A stretch of DNA of 64,000 nt. It comes from Neonectria sp. B-13 (lineage: Eukaryota > Ascomycota > Sordariomycetes > Hypocreales > Nectriaceae). The stretch is from the NCBI GenBank assembly GCA_002682825.1, contig NOKP01000002.1, forward strand, positions 4,818,309 through 4,882,308, read 5' to 3'. Made by a program: the position numbers and the translations under genes. Below the pieces are notes generated by a model, which saw only the letters and a program-made list of their open reading frames with translations, ran no database searches and was not told the origin of the DNA. This document shows positions 34,077-45,765 of this stretch, piece by piece (the stretch's first letter is position 1; the number at the start of each line of letters is the position of its first letter).

Positions 34077-34901
34077 TCATCTGAACTTGCTGAAAATCAC
34101 TGCAATAATGAGAACAACCAAGACCGTAATGATTGCGATTGTAATCAGCCGGTTTGTAGCCATCCTTTTGATACAGTTAGCAGCCACTCGTGCCTAGTCG
34201 TCGAAAGGTTTACTGTACCTCCGCGCCATTCCCGACAGAACCTTACTACTCTTGTCGACATTGGAATGGCCCTGTTCCAAATTTACGATTTGATTCCTGA
34301 TTTGGTCTCCTTGCGCGCCAACGATTCCAGCAGCTGACTCGCCCATCGCAAGGGTCTCGTTGGCTAATCTCTGGCTGCGCATTAAGCTTTCCTTCCCATT
34401 TTCGAGACGTTGAGTTCCACGGTTCAGCTGATTGCGCTGATCCTGATGTTGCTCATAGATGCCCGATGACCCAGTGGGATTATCGGTGTAGCGTGACCCA
34501 AACAGGGCGGCATGGTCGGAGGAGAGCGACACCAACTTCTCTCGGGCGTTTTCGGTATCGGACTCGTAGGAGCGGAATCGTTTGTTGACTTCGGTACGAG
34601 AGCTGGTGGGGATGTTTTGTTTTTCCAATCGCATTTGCCCCAGCTAGATTGGGAGAAGATGTCAGCATGTTTAGGATGCGATGGAGGACGGATCATGCGG
34701 GCTTGGTTTTGGACGACGTACCAGCTCATCTGCCTCTTCAAGGGCACGCTCGGCCTGGCTAATGGCCGCCTTCCGCGGTTCGCCAGAAAGCTCAGGAATC
34801 TGGTCAAGCTTCTGCGTCAAATCGGCTTCGACCAACTCGAACTCGGCCTCGTAAGAGCCGAAGAGCTCCGAGCCGACGTCGGTATCGAGGGGGTTCGCCA
34901 T
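34077..34901 (-). CDS. VTI1: v-SNARE Vti1
   Basis: Qb-SNARE acting in Golgi-to-endosome, vacuolar and intra-Golgi vesicle fusion. Exons are 34722-34901, 34219-34643 and 34077-34164, with introns of 78 and 54 bases; the product is 230 residues, normal for fungal Vti1. The N-terminal three-helix domain starts MANPLDTDVGSELFGSYEAE and includes KLDQIPELSGEPRKAAI; the SNARE motif lies in RLANETLAMGESAAGIVGAQ through NQIVNLEQGHSNVDKSSKVL, with the zero-layer Gln in that stretch; the last exon encodes a C-terminal anchor (MATNRLITIAIITVLVVLII, then AVIFSKFR). Placing the anchor in a separate small exon explains why the main frame stops early at 34194. Confidence 0.95.
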
Positions 34902-36271
34902 AGTCGAAGGAGGCTGGAGAAGGTCGATTCGGCGAGAGAAACTGTAAGCACGGGGTGAAACAACCGCGGCAGCTTGTAAAAAGCGATGGGAAAGCAAATA
35001 AAGCGAACGGTTGGAGATGGAGGTTAGATGGCGCAATACTCGGGTGATGTCTTGTCGAAGATAAAGACCGAAACGTCGTGCGTAGTACCGTAGGTGATAG
35101 GTATTTAGCCGTGTTCGTCAGCGAGGATCGCCCTGCCAGAGTACGGGGCTGTTGCCTGCATGCGCTCCCAGCCAATGGGCTTTGGCCCCAGCCAAAGGGA
35201 GCAACACGTGATCAAGATGGTCCGTGCGCCAATCACAGAGAAGCATATTACCTGAGATGCCAGATGCCATTGTTCATCTTTTTCTCTTTTCTCCTTAGAA
35301 AAAATTTGATACCCCCGGAATTTGAAGAAAAGCGGCTCTGCGTTTTGACTTTTAGTCAGTGGCGTAGGGTTGAAAGACTCCGGGCAGACCAATGCAGGTT
35401 TCCTGCACGGCGCTTTTAAGAATTGGTGACTCGATTTCACGTTAATCAATCCCGTTGAGTGTTCGACATTCCTTTGCCTAGGCTTTTGGTTTCGTAGTTC
35501 GACTGTGATGTGCGCAACTCTGCCTAGCATTTGATGTTTATCGCCCTGTGCGAGCCGTGTGATTCTCCAATGGAAACCAATAGTTTTGATTGTCCACACG
35601 AGTTCTGCGCCGCGTTGCGGGTTCCTCCATTTTGGACGCAAGCGGCGGCCGTGCGGATGCAGAGAATTTGTTGAATAGATATTGCAAACAGTCAGCTTGC
35701 CCAGCCTCACCGGCTCCGCCACTGTGGCTCGAGAGCTACGGCCCAAGGACCGGCCGAGTGGGGCGAGCTCAATCGTTGGGAAGGCTGTCGTCGATGTCAT
35801 TGCACATCTCGACGTTCTCGGACGTCTGGCTGACCTTCTCTAACCATAATTATTCCACCTTTCTCATTGTGAGCACCTGTAATTGCGCGCGTAGCTGATC
35901 ACTAGATTACCTACTTGTCCACCATTGGATAGTTGGTTTTCGGCATAGCCAGCCATCTCAGCCATGCCTGAGCCACAGCATATGTAAGTTCTTGCCGTGT
36001 CCGTCAGACTGGCACTCTGTCCCACCAGCTCTCCAATGCGTCACCATCGCACCAATGCCCGACACCCTCAGCCGCTGCGTCGCGGCGCCAATCACGTTGG
36101 ATCACATCTAAGACATTTGCCTTTCCTCTATCACATGCGCTAGTCGTCCACGTTCATTCCACGTCATTCCGTATTTCTAGTATCACTTTTGTCGCCCCGA
36201 CTTTGCCCAAGCCCAACAAAGTCACCATCCCTGCCCTCATCCCCATCGTCGCATCCGACGTCTAACCCTCC
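34902..36271. other. Divergent promoter region, VTI1 and FAD oxidoreductase
   Basis: Both flanking genes point away. A 231-codon minus-strand frame at 35105-35800 shows no motif and lacks a leader-like context; judged chance. No RNA gene recognised. Confidence 0.5.
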
Positions 36272-37948
36272 ATGAACTGGTCAACTGATGACTTCGACAG
36301 GAAGAAGGTCGCCATCATTGGCAGCGGCTGTGCGGGTATCGGCGCTCTGTGGGCACTGAACAAGACATACCATGATGTCTACATGTACGAAGCCGCCGAC
36401 AGGCTGGGCGGCCACACCAATACGGTCCAGTTCAAGAAGGGAAAGTACACCACGGCTGTCGATACTGGCTTCATCGTGCTGAACGCGGCGACATATCGTA
36501 AGTTGAACCAACACTGAGGCTACTTTCGTTGTGCTTACCGCCGACTCCTTAGCGAATTTTATTAGTTTCCTCGACAAGGTTGGCGTCAAGATTGACCCCA
36601 CGGAAATGACTTTTAGTGTATCGCGAGATCGCGGCGTCTTTGAATGGGCTGGGTCGAGTCTGCCATCCCTTTTCGCTCAGAGGAGGAACATTTTATCACC
36701 AAGAATGTGGCGAATGATCTTTGACATCATGCGCTTCAACCAGTTCGCGCTGGACTTGCTCATCAACGAGGAAGAGGAAGCACGGCCTCTGCATGTCGGA
36801 AATGCGATGATGAATCATGTGAGCAAGGAGGAGACAATCGGGGATTACCTGAACCGCGAAGGTTACTCGGACGCTTTTCGAGACGACTATCTCATTCCTA
36901 TGACTGCGGCAGTTTGGAGCACAGGCCCAGACAAGTGCACATTGGACTTTCCGGCAGTGACATTGGTCCGCTTTCTGTGAGTCGCAGACCAACATCCTGC
37001 AGGCATCAAACTAACTCTTTATCCAGCTGGAATCATCATCTATTGTCGACGGTGGCTGCCCGCCCTCAGTGGCTCACTATAAGAGAAGGATCCAAGTCTT
37101 ACATCGACGCCGTGATGAGAGGTTTTCCTCCCAATCATCTCTTCCTAAAGACGCCAGTTCAGCGTGTCTCCAACGAAAGTGATGGCCGAGTAAGAGTGCA
37201 CTTGGAGAACGGCACGTCCGAAGTATATGACCACGTAATTCTGGCAACTCACGGCGACGAAGCACTCGACATTGTACGGTCATCGGCAACTGACCAGGAA
37301 CGGTCTATCCTGTCGTGTTTCGAAACGTCGCAGAATGAGGCAGTTCTGCACTCTGATCTATCTCTGATGCCGAAAAGGCGGAAGGCTTGGACTAGTTGGA
37401 ATTATCTCACCCTGTCCTCTTCATCGTCACGAAAGACGAACATCGACAAGGTTTCATTAACCTATAACATGAACATTCTCCAGCACATACCCCGAGATAC
37501 ATTCGGCGACGTCCTTGTCACACTAAACCCGATCTATAAACCTCGACCAGAGACAGTCCAAGGGCGGTATTATTACTCCCATCCCCTGTATAATCCTTCA
37601 GCAATTCGAGCACAGAAGCTCTTAAGAGACATTCAGAATACCCGAGGGATCAGTTATGCTGGAGCATGGACCAAGTATGGATTCCACGAGGACGGTTTTA
37701 GCAGCGGACTTCACGTTGCCCAGGAGCATCTCGGCGCAAAATTACCCTTCGACTTCAAAGATTCAACCTTTAGCAGAGGGAGGAGACCTCGTCTAGGCTT
37801 GGTCGATCACGTCCTGCGGCTCATACTTTTGATTATTCAAGTCTTTGTGGTCCAGGTTTTGGAGAGGCTAGTCGTGTCAAGACGGCCAAAGGTTTCACGT
37901 CTTGTGAATGGATTTCATATGGAGAAAATCAATGGCAAGTTGCAGTAA
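36272..37948 (+). CDS. FAD-dependent oxidoreductase, flavin amine oxidase fold
   Basis: Flavoprotein of 523 residues. Exons are 36272-36497, 36553-36976 and 37027-37948, with introns of 55 and 50 bases. The N-terminal Rossmann motif VAIIGSGCAGIGALWAL (GxGxxG), the acidic ribose-binding residue in YMYEAADRLGGHTNT, and DTGFIVLN with TYPNFISFL are the signature of the NAD(P)/FAD-binding amine-oxidase-like family. The C-terminal SYAGAWTKYGFHEDGFSSG is the FAD-closing block, and a hydrophobic helix (LRLILLIIQVFVVQVLERLV) near the end suggests membrane association. In many fungi and bacteria relatives sit next to cyclopropane-fatty-acid synthase genes; no such neighbour is present here. The substrate is unknown. 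Confidence 0.88.
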
Positions 37949-39279
37949 GAACTCGACATTGGCTGACGGATGGACCGAAGATAGTTTGACATAGCGTTGG
38001 TAGTTTTGAATAATGTTGCAAGTTCAATGAACTCATTTGATGTATTAATCGCACAAAAGTCCACTGTGTCGACATGTACGAGAATGATCGGCGCAGCAAG
38101 GGATAGTTCATAATTTGCGGAAAGGCGTGATCTATAGGGATGTCCTAACTATATTCCTTCATAAAGACATGCCTAAGTGTTGTGCTCTATTCGTATTTCG
38201 TATGTAATTAATATTGCACCACGGTCTTCCTCAACAGCACTCATGCTCCATTCGCGCGGTATTTGTGTCTTGGCTTTGACGAGAAATTCCCTTAAGTGGA
38301 GGCTGAGTAAGAATGGACTCTCGGTGTTTTTAGCTAAAAGAAGGTGCTGTCAAAGGCTCAGTGGATTTCGAGCCTCAAAAACCGCACGCTTGAAGAAGAG
38401 AAAAGCTGGCACCATAGTGCTGGTGCTGGGGCCGGGTAGGGCGTAGGTACGAAAATGGTATGAAATACGAAGAGTATGAACAGGGGGAAGACTGACGGCA
38501 TGAAGGATTTTAAAGCCAAAGAGGGTCACAGCCAACCGAGCTAGAAGAAGCGAAATTTCTTCCGCTTGACAGCTAAGAACGAGAAAACACCTTGACCTAC
38601 ATTTCGTGTAAGCGAATACAATATGGAGCTAGCATACGCGTACCCGTTGAGGCATTGAGGATCCCGATGACGAGGCCCGCCCACATCCCGGCCAGGGTAA
38701 GTGGGCCCATTTCCGGTGCCCACTAGCCGTGTCTATTTACTCAAATATTTCTTCCTCACTCACCTCATGTCAATTGGACTTGAGAACGAGGGATTGAATG
38801 TGTTCTCTCATACTATAGTCATACTATATTTAACAATAATAATAATAAACCAGAAATAATGCCAGAGTCGTTCCTGTACCTGCCCGTAGTTGCGACAAGT
38901 TTTCGGTCATCCGGCTTCCTGCCGACTCCCTCCCGGAGCCAGCGCCTAGTAGGGCGTCAGTCGAGCTTGCGTGGCCTGGTGGAGCATTAGCTGCCGAAAA
39001 CCGAGGCCGGGAGCTTGACTTGAGGCCCGATTCTGGTTTAAGCTTAGATTTGACGAGGGCCTTCGGCCGTTTTGCATGGATTCCCTTCAAGCAGCCGGTG
39101 TGACCGTGTGGCGTGGCTCACGATAGCCTCCAGACGCGTGGCATGCGACGTACGTTGGCACGAACCGCTGTGATCCGTCAATTTCTTCGCGATATATAGA
39201 GGAGCCGCATGGCATGTAGTATACGATAGTACATCAGCTCTCTAGGAACCATCTCTATCAACACAAGTCCAGTCAAAAC
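37949..39279. other. Intergenic, with phosphatase promoter
   Basis: 3' side of the oxidoreductase gene, an ATT/AAT microsatellite at 38833-38848, then the promoter of the phosphatase gene with TATATA at 39193-39198. No gene seen. Confidence 0.5.
39193..39198 (+). promoter_or_regulatory. TATA-like box of the phosphatase gene
   Basis: GATATATAGAGG lies 87 bases before the start codon at 39280, with a CA-rich leader between them. Confidence 0.5.
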
Positions 39280-40679
39280 ATGTTCCGTTTACTTGAAGCT
39301 GCTCTGATAGCCTCCCTGGCGGGGCTGTCTCATCAATCCGCCATTCCTCGCGCGACCGACAGCGACACTCTTGCTCCTTTGAAGTTCAACTCAAAAGGAA
39401 CTTTTCAGATCACTGTATTCTCGGATCTCCACTTTGGCCAATGTTTGTTTGCCCATGCGCTTGAACTTGCGAGGTGTTGTTGCTAAAAATGGGAATAGTT
39501 GAATCGACCACAGGGCCAGAACAAGACAACAATTCCGTTAGGGTCATCGAGGACGTTTTGGACTACGAAATCCCCGACCTTGTCGTGCTCAACGGCGATC
39601 TCATCAGCGGCGATGAAGCGTACGCCGAAAACAGCACCCTCTACCTCGACCAGATCGTCGCTCCCATTGTCGAGCGCAATTTGACTTGGGCTTCGACGTA
39701 CGGCAACCATGATCATAATTACAACCTCTCCGCCGAGGCCTTGTATGAGCGAGAACATCTGTGGACCAATTCCCGGACGCAAAAGATGGTGAACGCAACC
39801 AAGGCTGGTGTCACCAACTACTACCTCCCTGTCTATGCGGCGAACTGCACTTCGAGCACCAGCTGTGTTCCCGAGCTGCTCCTGTGGTTTTTCGACAGCC
39901 GCGGCGGATATTACTTCCAAGGCGAGGCTCAGCCTGACTGGGTAGATACGAGTGTCGTGAAGTGGTTCAACGAGACGAACACCGCGTTGGTCGAAAAGTA
40001 CGACAAGACGATCCCGTCGCTCGCATTTGTCCACATCCCCGTCAACGCCTCCTGGGCCCTTCAGGTCGAGTCCGGCGTCCACCCGCACCACCAGCCCGGC
40101 ATCGACAACGAGCCTCCCGTCGCGCAGCAAGGCGCAGGATGGTGCCCCGACGCCGATCCCGACAAGACCTGTGTATACGGCGAGCAGGACGTGCCATTTA
40201 TGGAGGCTCTGGTCGCGATTCCCGGGATCATTGGGCTCTTCTCTGGCCATGACCATGGAAACACCTGGTGCTATAAATGGGACTCGCTTGTGGAGGGGAT
40301 GAACATCACTGGAAACGGCATCAACCTGTGCTACGGTCAGCACTCGGGCTATGGCGGCTACGGCGACTGGATTCGCGGCGCGCGTGAGATCGTCGTCTCT
40401 CAGGATCAGCTCTCTGAACTTGCAGTTGACACGCACATCCGCCTAGAATCAGGCGATGTCGTTGGCGCTGTCTCTCTGAACTCGACCTTCAATGAGGATT
40501 ACTATCCCGCAACACCAGATGTGAAGACCTACATGTCCGATGCAAGCGTAGCCTTGTCGGAAACATCTTCAACTCCCCGAAATGGACCGTGGTCTCTCCA
40601 AGAGCAGACCTCAACCGGACTCCTGGCATTTGCCGTCTATTTGGGACTTTGGACATATGTTCTTCTGGGCCCATCATGA
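39280..40679 (+). CDS. Secreted calcineurin-like metallophosphatase (Dcr2 / purple acid phosphatase-like)
   Basis: Exported phosphoesterase of 447 residues. Exons are 39280-39442 and 39499-40679, with a 56-base intron that splits a Phe codon. The first about 20 residues (MFRLLEAALIASLAGLSHQS) form a signal peptide. The dinuclear-metal motifs are all visible in order: ITVFSDLHFGQ, VVLNGDLISGDE, STYGNHDHNY, LAFVHIPV and LFSGHDHGNTW. Many NxS/T sites fit secretion. The C-terminus is a hydrophobic stretch (TGLLAFAVYLGLWTYVLLGP) with no charged tail, which could be a GPI-attachment signal or a membrane anchor. In yeast Dcr2 is a related enzyme of cell-cycle and unfolded-protein control, whereas secreted relatives scavenge phosphate; the signal peptide favours the latter. 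Confidence 0.9.
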
Positions 40680-41246
40680 AGCGTTGGATCTACGAAGATA
40701 AACTCGAATTACCCACCGTTGAGTCCAAGACTTGCGCCGACTACGAGGACGCCGACTAAGAGCGACTCGCCTTTACAATGCGGTCAAATGCCATACGTCC
40801 CATTACGGCGGTTGACAGAACAGACTTAACTCTACGTGCAGACGCACAATCATGCGGAACCATATCACTCGGTTAACAGGTGCCTGAAAGGCTGTCCATG
40901 AGTGGCCAGGTCGTTACACCAGGGTACTCGCCTCTCTGTCCCATCCGTAACCCTCGGATCTGAAGAAGTGAAGCTTGGGAGAGCCAAACTGATGCGCTGT
41001 GAATCAGAATCTGCACTGGGCTGAGGTATCACCCTTCTCATCAGAATGGTGATTGTAGCCCTAGGAGCAGGCCGGGTACGTTGTGAAGTTCACAACCTTA
41101 GGATGGTCCAATTTGGGCAACCGGCCCAAGTGCTCAGCTGCCTCGTACCGGGCCATGAAGGGAAGAAGGAACAGACTGGCTAGATTCCACGAGTTGTCTC
41201 AATCTCGGAAACTCTTCCAGGCCTCGAGACTAGTATATCATTAGGA
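40680..41246. other. Intergenic, convergent 3' ends
   Basis: 3' regions of the phosphatase gene and the zinc-cluster gene. Nothing else seen. Confidence 0.5.
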
Positions 41247-42589
41247 TTAAGTACATACTGGCGCCAATTCAAGGTCCTTCATCATCTCTTCCCACATCTT
41301 CCCTTCACTACCAGGCCTATCAGTGAGACGCAGATGCCCAAGCCATGTGAGAATAGCTTGGTAATCCCGATTCACCCGTTGGTCACACCACCAAAGACCT
41401 TTGAACCGGCGCATGAGCCCCAGCCAGTACCCAAACAGCCACAGAGCTCTCTCGTCCCTCGTGTACAATAGGTTGCGAAATTCCGGCTTCATCTTTGCGA
41501 GAAACGTAAAGTTTTTTAACGCGTTTAGTCGAATAGGCTTCAAGTCTCGTAGCCGTATTAGAACTGCGACTGGAAAGCGAAAAACACCGCCATGGTCTAT
41601 GTCGTTTTCCTCGTCTGGCTCGCTGTCCAGCCTCAAGACCCTAATCCAACTCTTTGGCACTCCTTCGAGACCGTTAGTCAATGGTACCGCTGTCAGAGTC
41701 GCTACTTCCTCCCCGAGGAAAATCCTGCCCAGGAAGCCGAGAGTTTTATTCAGATTTTCCTCTGCCATCGATACGATCAACGGTCTGAGACCAGCCTGTA
41801 ATGCTAGCCAGCCCAATCTGTCTTCTCGGGGGCTAAAAACCCATGAATGGCTCAGTTCTGAGGTCTCGGATTGCGGGAGTGCAAGTGCGAGAATGTTCAG
41901 CAAGACTGCGCATAGTAGTAGTACATCCACGTCGGACTGGCCGAGCTCCTGTCGGGGCGTATCTAGAGTAGTCTGGTAGTCCTGTAGCGCGAGGGACTGC
42001 TGGAAATGCTCTGCTATCCGGTGGTGTATGATACCAGGTGAGACATGACGGAGATGACATGCAGTGATGGCGAGGATGGTGTTCCGAACGAGGGAGTGGG
42101 ATTTGGACAGCGAGATGATCTCCTGGCTGAAGGGTATGTTGAGTATTTTGTCCCAGTGTTGGTGCAAATGTTGCATGAGATAGATACTGGGTGTACCATT
42201 CTTGGCGCTGGGGGAAGGAAATTGGACAATAGTGACGGCACTCAGGGAAGATAATGTGCCACCCGAATTTTGAGGGCTCAGGTAGCTCGAGTAAGAGAAT
42301 GTTGGGTTTGGTCCGCCGATGCTTGACTGAGGATAGGCGCACTGTCTGCCATTTCTTTGACACCTCATACATGTTGGCTTCGACTCATCGCACTTTGCGC
42401 AAGTTAGCTTCCCGCAATCGGGCCTGGAGGCTGATGCTTGTAGAACTGGAGACATGCCTTGACCTTCTTCGCCTTACACATCAGACAGCCGGACATGGAC
42501 TTTGTGTGTGGGGGACGATTCCGCGAACCCCGGACCTTCCGGGCATAATCGTCCTGCGAAATCACCTTGAAATGAGCGAGAGAGTCCAT
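41247..42589 (-). CDS. Zn(II)2Cys6 transcription factor, sterol-uptake-control (Upc2)-like
   Basis: Regulator of 425 residues. Exons are 42458-42589 and 41247-42392. The intron must start with GC rather than GT (AAG|GCATGT ... GCAAAG|TGC): only this join restores the zinc cluster CLMCKAKKVKCDESKPTC with MRCQRNGRQC (C-x2-C-x6-C-x6-C-x2-C-x6-C). A nearby GT donor gives a broken cluster. The cluster sits at the extreme N-terminus, followed by a Ser/Pro linker and helical segments (YLMQHLHQHWDKIL, NTILAITACHLRHVSP, ALQDYQTTL, FGYWLGLMRRFKGLWW) typical of the Upc2-like regulators common in secondary-metabolism and accessory loci. It lies 509 bases from, and divergent to, a short-chain dehydrogenase gene, a possible local target. 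Confidence 0.85.
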
Positions 42590-43098
42590 TGCGTAAGAGC
42601 CTGGGCTTTCACGACGAAGCTTGTTCGAAAGAAGTAACCGAGGGTGAAGTTGTCACCCACCGTTGGAAGGCATTTGGCCGGTTTAAAAGGTGCCCGAGGC
42701 CGACGGACGCTGCGGCGGAGGTCCACAAATACGACTGGGGCGGGCCGGGATGTCGCATTTAGACCCACAATGCTCGGTTACCTTGTTCGGACTAGCGTCC
42801 GCATCCTCGGCCGTAGCATCGAGTTGAGCGAGATGCCTTGGATGGACATACCTACTCATTACTTGGATTACTAGGGAAATATGGAATTGTGTCATTTGGG
42901 CTCGGAGTTTGCGAGCCCAAAATCCGTTAAGAAGGATTACAAAATTCCCTGCGGCGCTCTCAAGCGATGTCTTAAATACTTCCGACTTGCCGCCTCGGCC
43001 CATCACGAACCTCCTCAACCTGTCTCGCAACCAACAGATCTCGTCGCATCCAGACCGACAGTTTTTCCCCATAACATTTCCCCCAAGATTCATCTACT
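42590..43098. promoter_or_regulatory. Shared divergent promoter, zinc-cluster regulator and SDR
   Basis: Both genes are transcribed outward. Several CGG and CCG words occur (for example GAGGCCGACGGACGCTGCGGCGG near 42700), which are the half-sites such regulators bind. Their spacing does not define one clear site. Confidence 0.35.
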
Positions 43099-44137
43099 AT
43101 GTCGTTCCTCCTGGCCTTTATCAATCGTCAATTTATATCTGAGCCTCCGGTCCCAACCGCTTCCTTCAAAGGCAAAACCGTCATTGTCACCGGCAGCAAC
43201 GTGGGTCTAGGATTGGAAGCCAGCCGGCGCATGGTTCGTCTAGGAGCATCCAAGGTCATTCTCGCTTGTCGAAATACCGAGAAAGGCGATGCTGCTGCAA
43301 AGGACATCCAGGAATCCACTTCATGTTCACCGGGGACGGTCCTCGTTTGGCGCCTCGACATGAGCTCCTACGCTTCCGTCCAGGAATTTGCAGAAAAGGC
43401 CAAGAGTGAACTGCCCCGCCTTGATGCCCTCCTTCTCAACGCAGGTCTCGGCACGAGGACGTTCAGAATGACAGAAGACAACGAGGAGATGATCACAACG
43501 AATGTGGTGTCGCTCAGCCTTTTAGCCTTACTTTTACACCCGAAGCTCCGTGAGACAGCGCAGCGATTCGATACGCAAACCCATGTGACGGTTACTGCCT
43601 CGGAGTTGTATGAGGTTGCCAGTTTTAAGGAGCGCGAAGCCCCCGCAGGGAAGCTGTTCGAAACTCTCAGCAACGAGAGCACCGCCAACATGGGAGACCG
43701 GTACAACGTGTCCAAGTTGCTAGAGGTGTTTATCATCAAGCAACTTGCAGTACTCTATCCCTTGAGCTCCAGCGGTGTCATTGTAAACTGTGTGGCTCCA
43801 GGGTAAGTATCTGCGTATGTTTGTGGAAGAACAACTGCTTATCGTTTGTCGACATAGCTTGTGCCAGAGCGATCTTCATCGCGAACTCCATCATATTCGT
43901 GCTGCCCGTATCGCCCTGAGGCTGTTCGCTCGCGCAACCGAAGTCGGCTCGCGCACTCTCGTGCACGGCGCAAGTGCCGGACCCGAGTCGCACGGCCAGT
44001 ATGTGCCCGATTGCAAGATCACGCCTACGAAAGGGCTCACTGCGGGTTCTGCGGGAGCTGAGCTGCAGGATCGGATCTGGGTAGAGTTGAAGCAGAAGTT
44101 GGAGGGTATTCGACCGGGTGTTACGTCTTTGTCTTGA
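43099..44137 (+). CDS. Short-chain dehydrogenase/reductase
   Basis: Classical SDR of 327 residues. Exons are 43099-43802 and 43858-44137, with a 55-base intron that splits a Gly codon. The cofactor turn is VIVTGSNVGLGLEAS (TGxxxGxG), followed by ILACRNTEKG (Arg favours NADP), LDALLLNAGLG (NAG motif), the catalytic serine region THVTVTASELYEV and the YNVSK active-site pair (YxxxK) near residue 205. The end (IWVELKQKLEGIRPGV) matches the retinol-dehydrogenase-like fungal SDRs found in accessory loci. It lies divergent to a zinc-cluster regulator, which suggests co-regulation; the substrate is unknown. Confidence 0.9.
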
Positions 44138-44519
44138 GCTAAATAGTCGAGGGCCTGTAAGCCTCTCGCGAAGTTGCCACTTTTGTTTTATTTTGTTTTA
44201 TTTTTCTTTGGAGGACTGAGAACTGAACTCTTTGGTTGAAGATCCTTTACCTACGCACGTATATGGAGGGATGAGGAGGGATGGACCTCAGAACATTGGC
44301 CTTTGCGAGAGCAATAATAACTCTCGGGAGTTAGATTACAAACGAAATACAGAGACTTTATTACCATTATTCATTACCGCCTAGTCAAGTCCAATATTAA
44401 ATCGAGCGGCATTTCAGACCTTTTCCCCACCTCATTACAGCCGGTCCCTCTTCCTAATGTCCCCACAGACCGTGGTATCTAATTGTTGTCCCTTTATTGA
44501 TTCCATTGGTCATGGCAAG
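44138..44519. other. Intergenic, 3' side of the SDR gene
   Basis: T-rich sequence (TTTTATTTTG repeats near 44185) and nothing recognisable. Confidence 0.5.
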
Positions 44520-45377
44520 GGAACTGATCAAAGCTTGGCCATTCGTCACGATATAGCCGTTGGGCTAAATATGATCATTCGTCCTCTCCGCCTCAATCTC
44601 TGCAGATTGGATCCTCTTCTTCCCCATATCGGACTTATTGAGGTTCTCCGCTTCTTGCTTTTCGAGCTCCTCACGCTTCTGTTCAACCTCAGATTAGATT
44701 TTATGCCTGCGCAAGGGAGCCATGTAGTTAGAGTAGCCCTCATATTGGGTGCCGATATTCACTTTATTGAACCACTCTGGGTGGCTAGGGCGGCCCGGGC
44801 TGCCCGGGTCTTTCTTCACCTTAATTATGCAGTTATCGGTGACTACTCTGGCCATAGGAAGTCGAACTGTAGTCTTTTAAGCCTTGAGAACGTGTTGCCT
44901 GAATTCGTCAAAGGCCTCGTGGCCATCTTGAAAGGCTAGGCTTTGCACCGTCAACCAAGGACATATCTCATCTAGGAGGGCCGATTTATTGTGAATTTGT
45001 ATCCTCAAGAAATCCAGTCGCTTGAAGAACTTGTCAAGAACCGAAGAAACCTGTAGTACGTGGTTAGTATCCAAGCCAGACTAATCCCAAGGAAGCTTTT
45101 ACCGCCAGGATGGAGCTGTAGGTAGTAACAAGGCCGAGCAGGAGGAGAAAGGCCGCAGACTTGCCCGGGCCTGACTCATTTTTGGGGATATCCTTTGCGA
45201 TCAGGAGTCCCAGATCCTTCACAGGGCTCAGTAACTTTCCAATTGGCCATTGGCGCTGTTGAAACTCGACCGAGCTACTGGCTTGGGTCGACTACGTAAA
45301 TCGTAGTAGTATCCTTATTGTTCTTCTGGACTGAGAGGCATGAGGAATTCCTGGAATGGGGTGATTGTTGATGGCAT
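44520..45377 (-). pseudogene. Decayed protein-coding gene of unknown family
   Basis: The minus strand carries coding-like blocks broken by stops and frame changes. From an ATG at 45377 it reads MPSTITPFQEFLMPLSPEEQ and stops; a second frame gives TTTIYVVDPSQ; a third runs from about 45285 through QQRQWPIGKLLSPVKDLGLL and SGPGKSAAFLLLLGLVTTYS, crosses a good 52-base intron (45051-45102) into SSVLDKFFKRLDFLRIQIHN and AFQDGHEAFDEFRQHVLKA, and ends at 44877. Further on, 44520-44840 reads PSHPEWFNKVNIGTQYEG and EVEQKREELEKQEAENLNK interrupted by single stop codons. The amphipathic, Leu-rich character is like fungal N-terminal STAND or HeLo-type helices, but I do not recognise the family. At least two frameshifts and two in-frame stops would be needed, so it is called a pseudogene. 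Confidence 0.45.
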
Positions 45378-45765
45378 GTTTTTGTATAATTAAATAATGG
45401 GAACTACCATTGATATATCCACATCAGCTTGTCTTTTTTCACGAAGCAAAGTTTAAATCAGAGATATTCAAGGTACCTGTAATGTCATCACATCTCAATG
45501 AGTCACCCATACGTGCAGTAGTGAAGCACGAAGTTTTACCTCTTTATGTACTGCAGAAACCTGCGCGTTAATAGCCTTCATCCTGAGGGAACGATTCTAA
45601 TATTTGCAGTGTCCCCGGAGAAACCTAGAAGGTTAAGTTCCTTTGGAAATCCCGAAGACCCCTTTGCTTTAGTAGCTAAATGATGAAGTAAAAAGTGAAG
45701 TCTACATTAATGTGCCTATCACTTCTCCCTCCTTCCCTCAACTTTGACTTTGGTTCATTCTTATA
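45378..45765. other. Intergenic, AT-richer
   Basis: No recognisable gene. The right end (45720-45765) is a pyrimidine-rich stretch ending in TTATAG, which resembles a splice acceptor. Confidence 0.4.

Noticed and set aside
35105..35800. 231-codon minus-strand frame upstream of VTI1
   Set aside because: No family pattern, and it lies in a divergent promoter.
35964..36110. Short ATG plus possible GTAAGT intron upstream of the FAD oxidoreductase
   Set aside because: The joined frame is short, basic and without motif; more likely promoter or leader sequence.
39483..40436. 317-codon minus-strand frame
   Set aside because: Antisense to the phosphatase coding region; no motif.
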